From Gluconobacter aidae (GTDB lineage Bacteria; Pseudomonadota; Alphaproteobacteria; Acetobacterales; Acetobacteraceae): 64,000 nucleotides of DNA. Every line of letters starts with the position of its first letter. The stretch's first letter is position 1. Positions 26,756 to 35,677 of the stretch are shown here, piece by piece. Where the stretch lies: contig NZ_WIPH01000005.1 of assembly GCF_009547075.1 (NCBI RefSeq), forward strand, positions 62,001 through 126,000. The letters are read 5' to 3'. The notes below the pieces were generated by a model. The model did not search any database, had not been told where the DNA came from, and was given only the letters and a program-made list of their open reading frames with translations. Made by a program: the position numbers and the translations under genes.

Positions 26756-27778
26756 ATGACGACTGCACCTCAGACCCTGACCACCGATGTCGCGATTGTC
26801 GGCGCCGGTCCGACCGCCCTCTTCGCCGCATTCGAATGTGGCATGCTCAAGCTGTCCTGCGTCCTGATCGACGCGCTCGACAGCGTAGGCGGACAATGTG
26901 CGGCGCTCTATCCGGAAAAACCGATCTACGATATCCCGGCTCATCCCGCCATCGAAGGCGGCGCACTGATCGAGGCGCTCGAACAGCAGATTGCACCGTT
27001 CGACGTACCCCGCCTGCTGGGCTCGCGGGTTGAGACGCTGGAAGGTCAGCGCGGGGCGTTCACGCTGAAGACCGCACGCGGCGACGTCATCACCGCGAAG
27101 GCCGTCATCATCGCCGCCGGTGCTGGTGCATTCGGGCCGAATCGTCCGCCGCTCGACGGGCTTGAAGCCTATGAGCGCACGGGGGCCGTGCAGTATTACG
27201 TCAAAAAACGCGCCGACTTCGCAGACAAGCGCGTCGTGGTTGCAGGCGGTGGCGATTCCGCGCTGGACTGGGCTCTGTCCCTCTCCGAAGTGGCCGCGCA
27301 GGTCTATCTTCTGCATCGCCGGGACCGCTTCCGCGGCGCGCCCGAGACGCTTTCGCGCATCGAACAGCAGATTGCGGCTGGCAAGATCGAGAAGGTCGTG
27401 CCCTATCAGCTCCATGCCCTGCATGGCACGGACGGTGTGCTCTCGACCGTAGAAGTCACCACGCTTGAAGGCACATCCCGCCATATCGAAGCCGATGCGC
27501 TTCTGCCGTTCTATGGTCTGTCCACCGATCTGGGGCCAATCGCGCTCTGGGGACTGGACACACATCGCAACACCGTCCCCGTCACCCCGGCTACGCTGGA
27601 GAGCAGCACGCCGGGCATTTTCGCGATCGGAGACGTGGCGACCTATCCGGGCAAGCTGAAGCTGATCCTCCAGGGCTTCTCCGAAGGCGCCATGGCGGCC
27701 CATGCCATCCATGCGATCGTCCATCCCGACACGGCCCTGCATTTCGAATATTCGACCAGCAAGGGTGTGCCGGGCTGA
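26756..27778 (+). CDS. Ferredoxin-NADP reductase, type 2 (thioredoxin reductase-like)
   Basis: An FAD flavoprotein that exchanges electrons between NADPH and ferredoxin or flavodoxin; it belongs to the thioredoxin reductase-like FNR family and lacks the CxxC of true thioredoxin reductases. The 340 residues show the FAD motif VAIVGAGPTALFAAFE, the GGQCAALYPEKPIYDIPAHP signature of this family, the NADPH-binding VVVAGGGDSALDWAL with HRRDRFRG, and the C-terminal FAIGDVATYPGKLKLILQGFSEGAMAAHAI. Start candidates are ATG at 26756 or 26744 and GTG at 26705, none with a strong ribosome binding site; the shortest matches the family N-terminus. Confidence 0.9.
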   Translation: MTTAPQTLTTDVAIVGAGPTALFAAFECGMLKLSCVLIDALDSVGGQCAALYPEKPIYDIPAHPAIEGGALIEALEQQIAPFDVPRLLGSRVETLEGQRGAFTLKTARGDVITAKAVIIAAGAGAFGPNRPPLDGLEAYERTGAVQYYVKKRADFADKRVVVAGGGDSALDWALSLSEVAAQVYLLHRRDRFRGAPETLSRIEQQIAAGKIEKVVPYQLHALHGTDGVLSTVEVTTLEGTSRHIEADALLPFYGLSTDLGPIALWGLDTHRNTVPVTPATLESSTPGIFAIGDVATYPGKLKLILQGFSEGAMAAHAIHAIVHPDTALHFEYSTSKGVPG

Positions 27779-27868
27779 CAAAGCAGGACGGAACAGTTTT
27801 TTCGCAGCGCTGAGCTGACTTTCATGGCTTCAGGGCGGTTTCACGAACGACAACACAGCAGGACAGAT

Positions 27869-29119
27869 ATGAAAGTCATCGTTATGGGCGCCGGCGTCAT
27901 CGGCGTGACAACGGCCTGGTATCTCGCTCAGGAAGGCCACGAAGTCGAAGTCATCGACCGCCAGCCGGGTGTGGGCCTGGAAACGTCCTTTGCCAATGCG
28001 GGTCAGGTCTCTCCGGGCTATTCCACCCCCTGGGCCATGCCGGGTCTGCCGCTCAAGGCCGCGAAGTGGATGTTCGAGAAGCACAGCCCACTCGTGATCC
28101 GGCCGCGCTTCGATACGGCCATGTTCCGCTTCATGGGCGAACTGCTCATGAACTGTACGGAAAAGGCCTATGACATCAACAAGGGCCGGATGCTGCGGAT
28201 TGCGGAATACGCCCGCGACCGTCTGGACGCTCTGCGCGCCGAGACCGGCATCACCTATGACGGCGCCCAGAAGGGCCTGATCCAGCTTTTCCGCACGGAC
28301 AGCCAGGTCGAATACGCCGCCGAAGACATGCGTCTGCTGGCCGAAAGCGGCGTCGAGCACAAGCTGCTGACCGTGGACGAAATCCTCGCCCGCGAGCCCG
28401 GACTCGCCCATGCGCGACACCTGCTCAAGGCTGGTCTGCTGCTGCCGGGCGACCAGACCGGCGATGCGCATCTCTTCACCCGTCGTCTGGCCAGGATGGC
28501 TGAAGACAAGGGCGTGAAGTTCCATCTCGGCGTCACGATCGAGGCTCTGGAAGCCGCCAGCGATGCCATCGTGAGCATCCGCACCAGCGCCGGCCGCATG
28601 ACCGCCGACCGCTATGTCCTCGCGCTCGGCAGCTACTCCCCCCGCTTCCTCAAGCCGCTGGAACTGCGTCTGCCGATCTATCCGGTCAAGGGCTACTCCC
28701 TGACCATGCCGATCACGGATGAAAGCCGCGCCCCCGTCTCGACCGTCAATGACGAGACATACAAGGTCGCCATCACGCGCCTGGGCGACCGCATCCGCAT
28801 CGGCGGCACGGCGGAGCTGAATGGCTTCAACCTGCGTCTCAGCCCGGACCGTCGCGAGACGCTGGAACTGTCCTTCAGCGAAATGTATGGCGGCGGCGAT
28901 CTTTCGTCCGCGAAATACTGGACGGGCCTGCGTCCCTGCACGCCGGACGGCACGCCGATCGTCGGCCCCTCCCCGCGCTATGGCAATCTGTGGCTCAACA
29001 CCGGCCACGGCACGCTGGGCTGGACGATGGCGGCAGGCTCCGGCCAGATCGTCGCGGACCAGATCTCCAGCCGCCAGACAGCCATTCCGTCCCTCGACCT
29101 GTCGCTCGACCGCTACTGA
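27869..29119 (+). CDS. dadA: D-amino acid dehydrogenase, small subunit type
   Basis: DadA is a membrane-associated flavoenzyme that oxidises D-amino acids to keto acids and passes electrons to the respiratory chain; D-alanine is the usual substrate. The 416-residue product opens with the FAD dinucleotide motif MKVIVMGAGVIGVTTAWYLA, then the DadA-specific TSFANAGQVSPGYSTPWAMPG and MLRIAEYARD segments. The C-terminal WTGLRPCTPDGTPIVG and TGHGTLGWTMAAGSG close the FAD site. The ATG at 27869 has AGGA five bases upstream. No alanine racemase gene is adjacent. It is followed by a bidirectional hairpin terminator. Confidence 0.94.
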   Translation: MKVIVMGAGVIGVTTAWYLAQEGHEVEVIDRQPGVGLETSFANAGQVSPGYSTPWAMPGLPLKAAKWMFEKHSPLVIRPRFDTAMFRFMGELLMNCTEKAYDINKGRMLRIAEYARDRLDALRAETGITYDGAQKGLIQLFRTDSQVEYAAEDMRLLAESGVEHKLLTVDEILAREPGLAHARHLLKAGLLLPGDQTGDAHLFTRRLARMAEDKGVKFHLGVTIEALEAASDAIVSIRTSAGRMTADRYVLALGSYSPRFLKPLELRLPIYPVKGYSLTMPITDESRAPVSTVNDETYKVAITRLGDRIRIGGTAELNGFNLRLSPDRRETLELSFSEMYGGGDLSSAKYWTGLRPCTPDGTPIVGPSPRYGNLWLNTGHGTLGWTMAAGSGQIVADQISSRQTAIPSLDLSLDRY

Positions 29120-29168
29120 TGCGGTCCTTCCGTAAGCCCTTGTGGCTTGCGGGAGAAGACCAGAGCAC

Positions 29169-29203
29169 AAAAAAGGGGGCTGCCATGAGCAGACCCCTTT
29201 TTA
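29169..29203. terminator. Bidirectional terminator between dadA and the His-rich gene
   Basis: AAAAAGGGG with CTGC pairs with GCAG and CCCCTTTTT around a short loop, with A and T runs on both sides. It serves both dadA and the convergent secreted-protein gene. Confidence 0.88.
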
Positions 29204-29240
29204 AGTTCCGTGGCCCGTCAGAAGAGCCGGCGGAGATCCC

Positions 29241-29540
29241 TCAGTTTGAGGGCGCGGCGTCAGACGTCGTGGCATCCGTGGGAGCGGACGTCTTCTTGTG
29301 GTGCCGGTGCTTGTGGTGATGCTTCTTGCCGTGGTGCTTCTTCGTGGACGTCTCGGTTGCAGCAGCCGGAGCGGCTTCCGCAGGAGTGGCCGGAGCCGCT
29401 TCCGTGGTGGCCGGGGCAGCAGGAGCTTCAGCGGCAGGGGCGGCAGGGGCTGCCGTCGTGGCCGGATCGGCGAATGCCGGCGCGGCCGTCAGAGCCAGAG
29501 CAGAAACGGCGGCGATCAGAGACAGATTAAAAAAGCGCAT
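29241..29540 (-). CDS. Small secreted Ala/Pro-rich protein with His/Lys-rich tail
   Basis: A 99-residue protein that I cannot assign to a function. It has a clear signal peptide (MRFFNLSLIAAVSALALTAAPAFA, cleavage after AFA), an alanine/proline/glutamate low-complexity stretch (about residues 25-63), and a basic tail of alternating lysine and histidine (KKHHGKKHHHKHRHHKK, about 68-84) before a short acidic end. The histidine cluster could bind transition metals, but the sequence only shows composition. An upstream in-frame ATG (29558) would give a longer N-terminus. The 5' leader carries a strong hairpin. Similar low-complexity exported proteins occur in acetic acid bacteria. Confidence 0.65.
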   Translation of the reverse strand: MRFFNLSLIAAVSALALTAAPAFADPATTAAPAAPAAEAPAAPATTEAAPATPAEAAPAAATETSTKKHHGKKHHHKHRHHKKTSAPTDATTSDAAPSN

Positions 29541-29573
29541 CTGGAAACGAAGCTCCATAACAGAATAAAGACC

Positions 29574-29601
29574 GACCACATTCAGACGGTCTGAAGTGGT
29601 C
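29574..29601 (-). promoter_or_regulatory. Long hairpin in the leader of the His-rich protein gene
   Basis: GACCAC-TTCAGA pairs with TCTGAA-GTGGTC with a single bulged base and a three-base loop (12 paired bases). It lies 34 bases upstream of the start codon on the minus strand. It is followed by GGTCTTTATTCTG, which is only moderately T-rich, so it may be an operator, a leader structure or a weak terminator. Confidence 0.5.
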
Positions 29602-29724
29602 TTGCGCCTAACATTATCATTCCCACTTCATACGGTCGCGCATTAACTTTATGAAATTTCAGTCTCTCGAGTGTGCAGCGTGCGAATACGCCTCAATTCA
29701 GACAAAGTCCCTCTTCGTCCATAG

Positions 29725-29764
29725 AAAAAAGGCGTGTCCCGAACGAACGGGACACGCCTTTTTC
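29725..29764. terminator. Terminator after typA
   Basis: GGCGTGTCCCG pairs perfectly with CGGGACACGCC around a six-base loop and is flanked by A6 and T5 runs. It lies 27 bases past the typA stop on the minus strand and works in either direction. Confidence 0.95.
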
Positions 29765-29790
29765 TTGAACCTGTCTCTTAAAAGGACGGA

Positions 29791-31611
29791 TCAGCCTTCG
29801 CGGGACTTGGAAGCGCGCTTGCGCTCATGCGGATCAAGGTAACGCTTGCGGATCCGGATGGCGGACGGCGTGACTTCGACCAGCTCATCGTCTTCGATAT
29901 AGGCGATGGCCTGCTCGAGGCTCATGCGACGCGGCGGCGTCAGAAGCAGGGCTTCATCCTTGCCGGAAGCACGCATGTTGGTCAGCTTCTTTTCGCGGAC
30001 CGCGTTGACGTCCAGATCGTTCTCGCGCGAATGCTCGCCGAGGATCATGCCCGTGTAGATCTTCTCACCGGCATCAACGAACATCGTGCCGCGATCCTGC
30101 AGGGAGAACAGCGCATACTGCGTCGTCGTTCCGTCTTCAGCGGAGATCAGCGAGCCGTTGCGACGGCCTTCGATCGATCCGACATACGGCAGATAGCCGT
30201 GGAACAGACGATTCATGAGACCCGTGCCGCGCGTATCGGTCAGGAACTCGCCGTGATAGCCGATCAGGCCGCGCGACGGGATCAGGAACGTCAGACGGAC
30301 CTTTCCACCACCGGACGGACGCATGTCCTGCATGACGCCCTTACGGAGCGACATCTTCTCGACGACAACGCCAGAATAAGGCTCGTCCACGTCGACCAGA
30401 ACTTCTTCGAACGGCTCTTCGCGCTCGCCGGTCTCTTCGTTTTCACGGAAAAGAACGCGCGGACGGCCGATCGTCAGCTCGAAGCCTTCACGACGCATCG
30501 TCTCGATCAGAACGCCGAGCTGAAGTTCGCCACGACCGGCGACTTCGAACGCTTCGCTTTCCGGGCTTTCCGTCACCTTGATGGCCACGTTGCCTTCAGT
30601 TTCCTTGAAGAGACGGTCACGGATCTGGCGCGATGTCACCTTCTTGCCTTCACGACCGCCCAGCGGGCCGTCGTTGATGCGGAAGGTCATGGACAGGGTC
30701 GGCGGATCGACCGGGCGGGACGGCAGCGGCTCGTCGATGGACGGATCGGCGATCGTGTCGGGAATCGTCGCTTCGGACAGACCGGCCACGGCCACGATGT
30801 CACCGGCTTCGGCTTCTTCCACAGGCACGCGATCAAGGCCACGGAAGGACAGCAGCTTCGTCAGACGACCGGTTTCAACAATCGTGCCATCCGGACGCAG
30901 CACGCGCACCGGCATGTTCACCTTCGCACGGCCCTGATCGATACGACCCGTCAGGATGCGGCCCAGGAAGTTGTCGCTCTCGAGAATGGTGGAGACCATT
31001 CCGAACGGTGCGTCCTTGTCCACGTTCGGCTGCGGCACATGGCGCAGCACCAGGTCGAACAGCGGGGCGAGGTCCTTCTTCGGTCCGTCCAGCTCCAGAT
31101 CGGCCCAACCCTGACGGCCCGAAGCGTAGAGCATCGGGAAGTCAAGCTGGTGCTCATCGGCGCCGAGGGACGCGAACAGGTCGAAGATCTCTTCGTGCAC
31201 TTCGTCCGGACGGGCGTCGGAACGGTCGATCTTGTTGACGACGACGATCGGACGGATGCCACGGGCCAGCGCCTTGCCAAGCACGAACTTGGTCTGCGGC
31301 AGCGCGCCTTCAGCGGCATCGACGAGGATGATCGCGCCATCCACCATGCTCAGGATACGCTCGACCTCACCACCGAAATCGGCGTGGCCCGGGGTATCGA
31401 TGATGTTGATGCGGGTTTCTTTCCACACAACGGACGTGCACTTGGCGAGAATGGTGATGCCACGCTCGCGTTCGAGGTCGTTGCTGTCCATCGCACGATC
31501 AGCAACATGCTGATTGTCGCGGAAAGAGCCGGACTGTTTAAGAAGCGCGTCAACCAGCGTGGTCTTGCCATGATCGACGTGCGCGATGATGGCGATATTA
31601 CGGAGTTCCAT
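29791..31611 (-). CDS. typA: TypA/BipA, ribosome-associated translational GTPase
   Basis: TypA binds the 70S ribosome as an EF-G-like GTPase and helps 50S assembly and stress or cold growth. The 606-residue product has the G1 motif AHVDHGKTT (10-18), the switch region [12 protein letters not shown]3 [13 protein letters not shown]4 NKIDR, then the elongation-factor domains II and III and the BipA-specific C-terminal domain (ending [15 protein letters not shown]). The ATG at 31611 has GGAAG five bases upstream; a much longer open frame upstream to 31854 is not part of the protein. It diverges from queF, with 169 bases between the starts. Confidence 0.97.
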   Translation of the reverse strand: MELRNIAIIAHVDHGKTTLVDALLKQSGSFRDNQHVADRAMDSNDLERERGITILAKCTSVVWKETRINIIDTPGHADFGGEVERILSMVDGAIILVDAAEGALPQTKFVLGKALARGIRPIVVVNKIDRSDARPDEVHEEIFDLFASLGADEHQLDFPMLYASGRQGWADLELDGPKKDLAPLFDLVLRHVPQPNVDKDAPFGMVSTILESDNFLGRILTGRIDQGRAKVNMPVRVLRPDGTIVETGRLTKLLSFRGLDRVPVEEAEAGDIVAVAGLSEATIPDTIADPSIDEPLPSRPVDPPTLSMTFRINDGPLGGREGKKVTSRQIRDRLFKETEGNVAIKVTESPESEAFEVAGRGELQLGVLIETMRREGFELTIGRPRVLFRENEETGEREEPFEEVLVDVDEPYSGVVVEKMSLRKGVMQDMRPSGGGKVRLTFLIPSRGLIGYHGEFLTDTRGTGLMNRLFHGYLPYVGSIEGRRNGSLISAEDGTTTQYALFSLQDRGTMFVDAGEKIYTGMILGEHSRENDLDVNAVREKKLTNMRASGKDEALLLTPPRRMSLEQAIAYIEDDELVEVTPSAIRIRKRYLDPHERKRASKSREG

Positions 31612-31780
31612 GTGGTCTTCCAGACGGGAGGCATCGAAGAGAGGATTTGCGCCGTCTTCTGCACCGAATCCCGCCAATATGCAAACTCTGTCACCGTCTT
31701 TTCGTCCCGAAGACGCCTTGAGCCTGCGGGAAAGCTGGGCCACATCACATAAAACACTGCCCTTTTGAGGAGTTCCGATC

Positions 31781-32269
31781 ATGTCCGACCGTCCCCCCGC
31801 CGGTCCCTCCGCCCCCGGCACCGACGCCCTCAGCCAGCTTGGCCGCGCCACCACGACGCCACAGTGTCCCGAGGAAGCCGTCCTTGAACGCGTCCCCTCC
31901 CCGCATCAGGGGCGGCAGTATGTCGTGCGTTTCACGGCGCCAGAGTTCACCTCGCTCTGCCCCGTCACCGGACAGCCGGATTTCGCGCATATCGTCATCG
32001 ACTACATCCCCGGCAAATGGATCGTGGAGAGCAAGTCCCTCAAGCTCTTCCTGAGCAGCTTCCGCAATCACGGAGCCTTCCATGAGGACTGCTCCATCGC
32101 GATTGCCGAACGTCTGGTGGCACTGCTCGACCCGCAATGGCTGCGGATCGGCGCCTACTGGTATCCGCGCGGCGGCATCCCGATCGACGTGTTCTGGCAG
32201 ACGGGCGAGCCGCCGAAGGGCGTGTGGATTCCCGCACAGGACGTGCCGGGCTATCGCGGTCGCGGCTGA
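31781..32269 (+). CDS. queF: QueF, NADPH-dependent 7-cyano-7-deazaguanine reductase
   Basis: QueF reduces the nitrile of preQ0 to the amine preQ1 in queuosine synthesis. The 162-residue product is the short unimodular type. It has the catalytic cysteine in [12 protein letters not shown] (Cys60 with Asp67), the NADPH/QueF motif [16 protein letters not shown] and the C-terminal [16 protein letters not shown]. The ATG at 31781 has GAGGAG eight bases upstream. Other queuosine genes are not in the window. The next gene starts eight bases after its stop, suggesting cotranscription. Confidence 0.95.
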   Translation: MSDRPPAGPSAPGTDALSQLGRATTTPQCPEEAVLERVPSPHQGRQYVVRFTAPEFTSLCPVTGQPDFAHIVIDYIPGKWIVESKSLKLFLSSFRNHGAFHEDCSIAIAERLVALLDPQWLRIGAYWYPRGGIPIDVFWQTGEPPKGVWIPAQDVPGYRGRG

Positions 32270-32277
32270 ACCCGTCC

Positions 32278-33117
32278 ATGACCGAAGCCGCCGCCATCGC
32301 CCGCTCCAGCGGCCCTGTGACGCAGGCGCGACTGGTGGTGGATCTGCAACGCCTCGGCGTCACGCCGGGGATGACGTTGCTCGTCCATACCTCCCTGAGC
32401 CGGATCGGCTGGGTCTGCGGCGGCGCGCGGACGGTTATCGAAAGCCTGCTTCAGGCGGTCGGCCCGGACGGTACCATCGTCATGCCCGCGCAATCCTGTG
32501 AACTGAGCGACCCGTCAGGCTGGTGCGACCCTCCCGTGCCGGAAAGCTGGTGGGAGACGATCCGCGCCACCATGCCGCCCTACGATCCGCATCTGACGCC
32601 GACGCGGGGCATGGGACAGGTCGCCGAAGTTTTCCGGACATGGCCCGGCGTGCAGCGCAGCGCCCATCCGCAGGTTTCATTTACTGCTCTGGGACCGCTG
32701 GCCAAGGATATTCTGGTGGATCAGCCGATGGAAGATCCGTTCGGCACCGGCTCCCCGCTTGCGGCCTTGTCGGGCCATAATGCACAGGTTCTGATGATCG
32801 GGACCGGCTGGGACACCTGCACGGCGCTCCATCTGGCCGAGCGCCTCGCCGATCCTGATGGGCCGAGATTTCAGGACGGAACCTGCATCACGGCGGACGG
32901 GGAGCGCCGCTGGATCAGCATCAGCCTCCCCGAGACGCAGACGGAGCGTTTCGCGTCTTTTGGCGCAAGACTTGATGGAAACGCCCTGCTCCGGCACGGG
33001 CATGTGGGCTCGGCGGCCTCACGCCTGTTCCCGCTGGTCCCGGCCATCCGCATGGCCGTGCAGCACTGGACCAGACAGGAACAGCAACCAGACAACGCGC
33101 AGCAAAGCGATCAGTAG
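32278..33117 (+). CDS. AAC(3)-family N-acetyltransferase
   Basis: A 279-residue member of the aminoglycoside 3-N-acetyltransferase fold family, which transfers acetyl from acetyl-CoA to an amine. Family segments are seen in order: the L-V-H-T-S-L-S-R-I-G start, the G-x-x-G-T-I-V-M-P-A block, PTRGMGQVAEVFRTWPGVQRSAHP, VSFTALGP, LAALSGHNAQVLMIG, then CTALHLAER with the catalytic-region histidine. The frame continues upstream through queF, but the ATG at 32278 starts right after queF and fits the family. Whether it confers drug resistance cannot be told; many chromosomal homologues have other substrates. Its last seven bases overlap the convergent receptor gene. Confidence 0.82.
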   Translation: MTEAAAIARSSGPVTQARLVVDLQRLGVTPGMTLLVHTSLSRIGWVCGGARTVIESLLQAVGPDGTIVMPAQSCELSDPSGWCDPPVPESWWETIRATMPPYDPHLTPTRGMGQVAEVFRTWPGVQRSAHPQVSFTALGPLAKDILVDQPMEDPFGTGSPLAALSGHNAQVLMIGTGWDTCTALHLAERLADPDGPRFQDGTCITADGERRWISISLPETQTERFASFGARLDGNALLRHGHVGSAASRLFPLVPAIRMAVQHWTRQEQQPDNAQQSDQ

Positions 33118-35465
33118 GCTGCACTGAGTTCGCCGAGGAACATGCGACCCGTCGACGGCGTGGCACGGTTCGAGAACAGGCTCTGGTAATTCAGACGGTT
33201 CGCAAGATTGTAGCCGTTCATCGACACCTTCCAGTGCTGGTTGAAACGGTGCGAGATCATGGCGCTGAAATCCAGATTGGCCGGTGCGCGAAGCGTGTTG
33301 GCCGCATTCAGCCAGACATGCTCGCACCAGGTCAGGCCACCACCGAACGTCACGTTGTAAGGCTTGCCCGCGAAGGCGTTATAGGCCGACCATAGCGTCG
33401 CCTGATTATGCGGCACATACTGCACGTTCTTTCCGCGATTGGCCTTCGTGGCGGAAAAGGTGGTGCTGCTGTCATACAGGGCGTAAGTGGCGGACACGTT
33501 CCAGCCCGGCAGAATAATGCCGCCAACGGACAGTTCGAGCCCCTGATTGCGCTGCCGGTCGGACGATCCCGTGATTTCGCCCGTCACCGGATCGGCATTC
33601 AGCGCATTGCCCTTGTCCAGCCGGAACAGTGACGCCGTCACACCCAAACGGTCGTGCAGGATGCTGTACTTGGCGCCGAGTTCATAAAGCTGCGCTTTTT
33701 CCGGGCTGGCGAACGAGTTGGTGCCGGGACGGATCGGGACGGAACCATTGGTCACATACATGCCCATCGGCGTCGTGGAATTGGCCCATGTGAAATAATA
33801 GGTCTGATGCGAATCCGGCGTCAGAACGAGGCTGGCATTCGGGTTGAACACCCCGCTCACATCATGGAAATGCTGGTCCGGGTTTTTCGCAACATCCCCG
33901 CCCGTCAGGTTATAGCTCGTCTGCCAGCGGTCCCAGCGGAACCCACCCTTGAGGGACAGCCACTTCGTAAACCAGATCTGGTCGAACAGAAACAGGCCGG
34001 TATCAAAGCCGTATCCGCTGCTGTGCGACTTCGCGCCGAGAGACCCCAGTGTGACGAGGCCACTCGGATTCATGTCGCCCGGCACCAGATCCAGATTTCC
34101 CACATGAGGGTTCGGATTAACGAGGCTCGCATAGGGCTTGGGCTTGAGATAGGTCGACTGCGAACGGACATCATTGACGCGCTCGACATCGAAACCCGCG
34201 ACGACCTGATGACGCAGGAACCCCGTGTGGAAATCCGCAACCATGGAGCCGACATTCTGCACGGACCAGCTCGTCTGCTGATACGGCAGCGGGGCCATAT
34301 ACGTCCCGGCCCCCGTCCCCGCGCCTGCGCCCACCGGACCCGAGCGCGCTACGAGGGCCTTTGACGCATCACCACTGAAGTAATTGTTCACGCACGTCGT
34401 ATCGCAGGTCGCCTTGGATGCCGCGAACGTCCGGTAATATTCCCCGCCCCGCAGATCGTCATGGAACGTGATGTGCCGGTTCAGCCTGAAGCTGAAACGG
34501 GCCGTTTCCATATTGGCGTTCGTTGCGTTCTGGTCATTGTCCGTCCCGTACCAGTTGGTGCGGCGGATACCGTATTCCGTGATGGGCTGGCCATATTTTG
34601 CTCCCGGTTTCGTGACCACCGGCACGCCGAAATCCGGAATGGAATTTTCCTGCTGGTGCATGTATTGCAGAACCAGCGTCGTCCTTTTGCCGAGACCGAA
34701 GGCCAGCGAGGGCGCGATGCCCCAGCGATGGGAAAACAGATAATCCCGCCCGACGACGTTATGCTCGTCGCCCATGCCAGTAATGCGCAAAGCCGTTGAA
34801 TCGTTGATCCTCTGATTGACGTCCAGCGTCCCGCGATAATAGCTGCCCGATCCGCCGGTAAACTCGGCATTGTAATGATTTTTGAGGCCCGGGGTCTTGG
34901 TGACCATATTGATGGCGCCCCCAGTCGTTCCGTTTCCGAACACTTCCGAAGACGGCCCCTTGATGACCGAGACGCTCTCGAAATTGAATGAATCGCGCGA
35001 ATAGACGCCGAAATCCCGTAAACCATCTTCATAGATGTCATTCTGGGCCTGAAAACCACGGATCAGGAACTGATCGCCGTTCATGCCACCCGCGCCCTCG
35101 CCGATGGACGTCGTCACACCCGGAACATTCCGCAACGCCTCGTCGAGGGATTTGACGTTCTGCTGCTGCATCAGGGCCTGCGGCACCACGTTGATGTTCT
35201 GCGGCGTGTGCATCACGTCCTGCGGCATCCGCGACAGCCCCATGGAGTCATGCATGGTGTTGAATCCATGCCCCTGCACCGTCAGATATTCCGCATCGGC
35301 ACCTTCAAGGCTCTGCGTCCTGTTCAGGGACTTTGCCGCAGAAGGCGCTTTGGGGTCCGGTTTTTCATCCTTTTTGACGGGGTCCGCCGCATAGCCATGT
35401 GAAGACATCAGCAGCGTTCCCGCAACTGACAGCGAAGTAATGTGCGCACGCAGCGAACCGGTCAT
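33111..35465 (-). CDS. TonB-dependent siderophore receptor (Fiu-like)
   Basis: A 784-residue outer membrane receptor for a ferric siderophore, powered by TonB-ExbBD. It has a signal peptide (residues 1-27, ending HGYAAD), a plug domain (PQDVMHTPQNINVVPQAL, then DEALRNVPGVTTSIGEGAGGMNGDQFLIRGF and SVSVIKGPSSEVFGNGTTGGAINMVTK) and a 22-strand barrel ending in LSAAY with a terminal aromatic. The plug and the NINVVPQ segment point to catecholate-type receptors such as Fiu, but the ligand is unproven. A Fur-like box sits 56 bases upstream of the ATG at 35465. No siderophore biosynthesis or TonB gene is adjacent. Confidence 0.92.
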   Translation of the reverse strand: MTGSLRAHITSLSVAGTLLMSSHGYAADPVKKDEKPDPKAPSAAKSLNRTQSLEGADAEYLTVQGHGFNTMHDSMGLSRMPQDVMHTPQNINVVPQALMQQQNVKSLDEALRNVPGVTTSIGEGAGGMNGDQFLIRGFQAQNDIYEDGLRDFGVYSRDSFNFESVSVIKGPSSEVFGNGTTGGAINMVTKTPGLKNHYNAEFTGGSGSYYRGTLDVNQRINDSTALRITGMGDEHNVVGRDYLFSHRWGIAPSLAFGLGKRTTLVLQYMHQQENSIPDFGVPVVTKPGAKYGQPITEYGIRRTNWYGTDNDQNATNANMETARFSFRLNRHITFHDDLRGGEYYRTFAASKATCDTTCVNNYFSGDASKALVARSGPVGAGAGTGAGTYMAPLPYQQTSWSVQNVGSMVADFHTGFLRHQVVAGFDVERVNDVRSQSTYLKPKPYASLVNPNPHVGNLDLVPGDMNPSGLVTLGSLGAKSHSSGYGFDTGLFLFDQIWFTKWLSLKGGFRWDRWQTSYNLTGGDVAKNPDQHFHDVSGVFNPNASLVLTPDSHQTYYFTWANSTTPMGMYVTNGSVPIRPGTNSFASPEKAQLYELGAKYSILHDRLGVTASLFRLDKGNALNADPVTGEITGSSDRQRNQGLELSVGGIILPGWNVSATYALYDSSTTFSATKANRGKNVQYVPHNQATLWSAYNAFAGKPYNVTFGGGLTWCEHVWLNAANTLRAPANLDFSAMISHRFNQHWKVSMNGYNLANRLNYQSLFSNRATPSTGRMFLGELSAAY

Positions 35466-35514
35466 CGAGGGCCTCTTGGTTACGAAGATATCTGTTTGTG
35501 TTACAGGGGCTAGT

Positions 35515-35538
35515 ATTAGAAATAAGAATCATTCGCAA
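35515..35538 (-). promoter_or_regulatory. Fur-box-like operator before the siderophore receptor
   Basis: The core AATAAGAATCATTCGC (35521-35536) matches 12 of 16 positions of the classical Fur consensus half AATGATAATCATTATC. It lies in an AT-rich patch upstream of an iron-receptor gene, which is where a Fur operator is expected. Confidence 0.5.
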
Positions 35539-35602
35539 CAACTTTCTGAAGGAATGCCTTCCCTTTCTCCAGAAAAACGCTTTGCCTGACCAGAAACCGC
35601 CC

Positions 35603-35649
35603 TAAAACACATCAGGCTCCCCACCCCGGACACAGAGGGTGGAGAGCCT
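35603..35649 (-). terminator. Terminator after the flavin reductase gene
   Basis: On the minus strand AGGCTC-CCACCC pairs with GGGTGG-GAGCCT (12 base pairs with one mismatch), followed shortly by GTTTTA. It lies 29 bases past the flavin reductase stop, so that gene ends before the receptor. Confidence 0.8.
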
Positions 35650-35677
35650 GTGTGGTCTCTTCAGAATTGTGCAGGCT

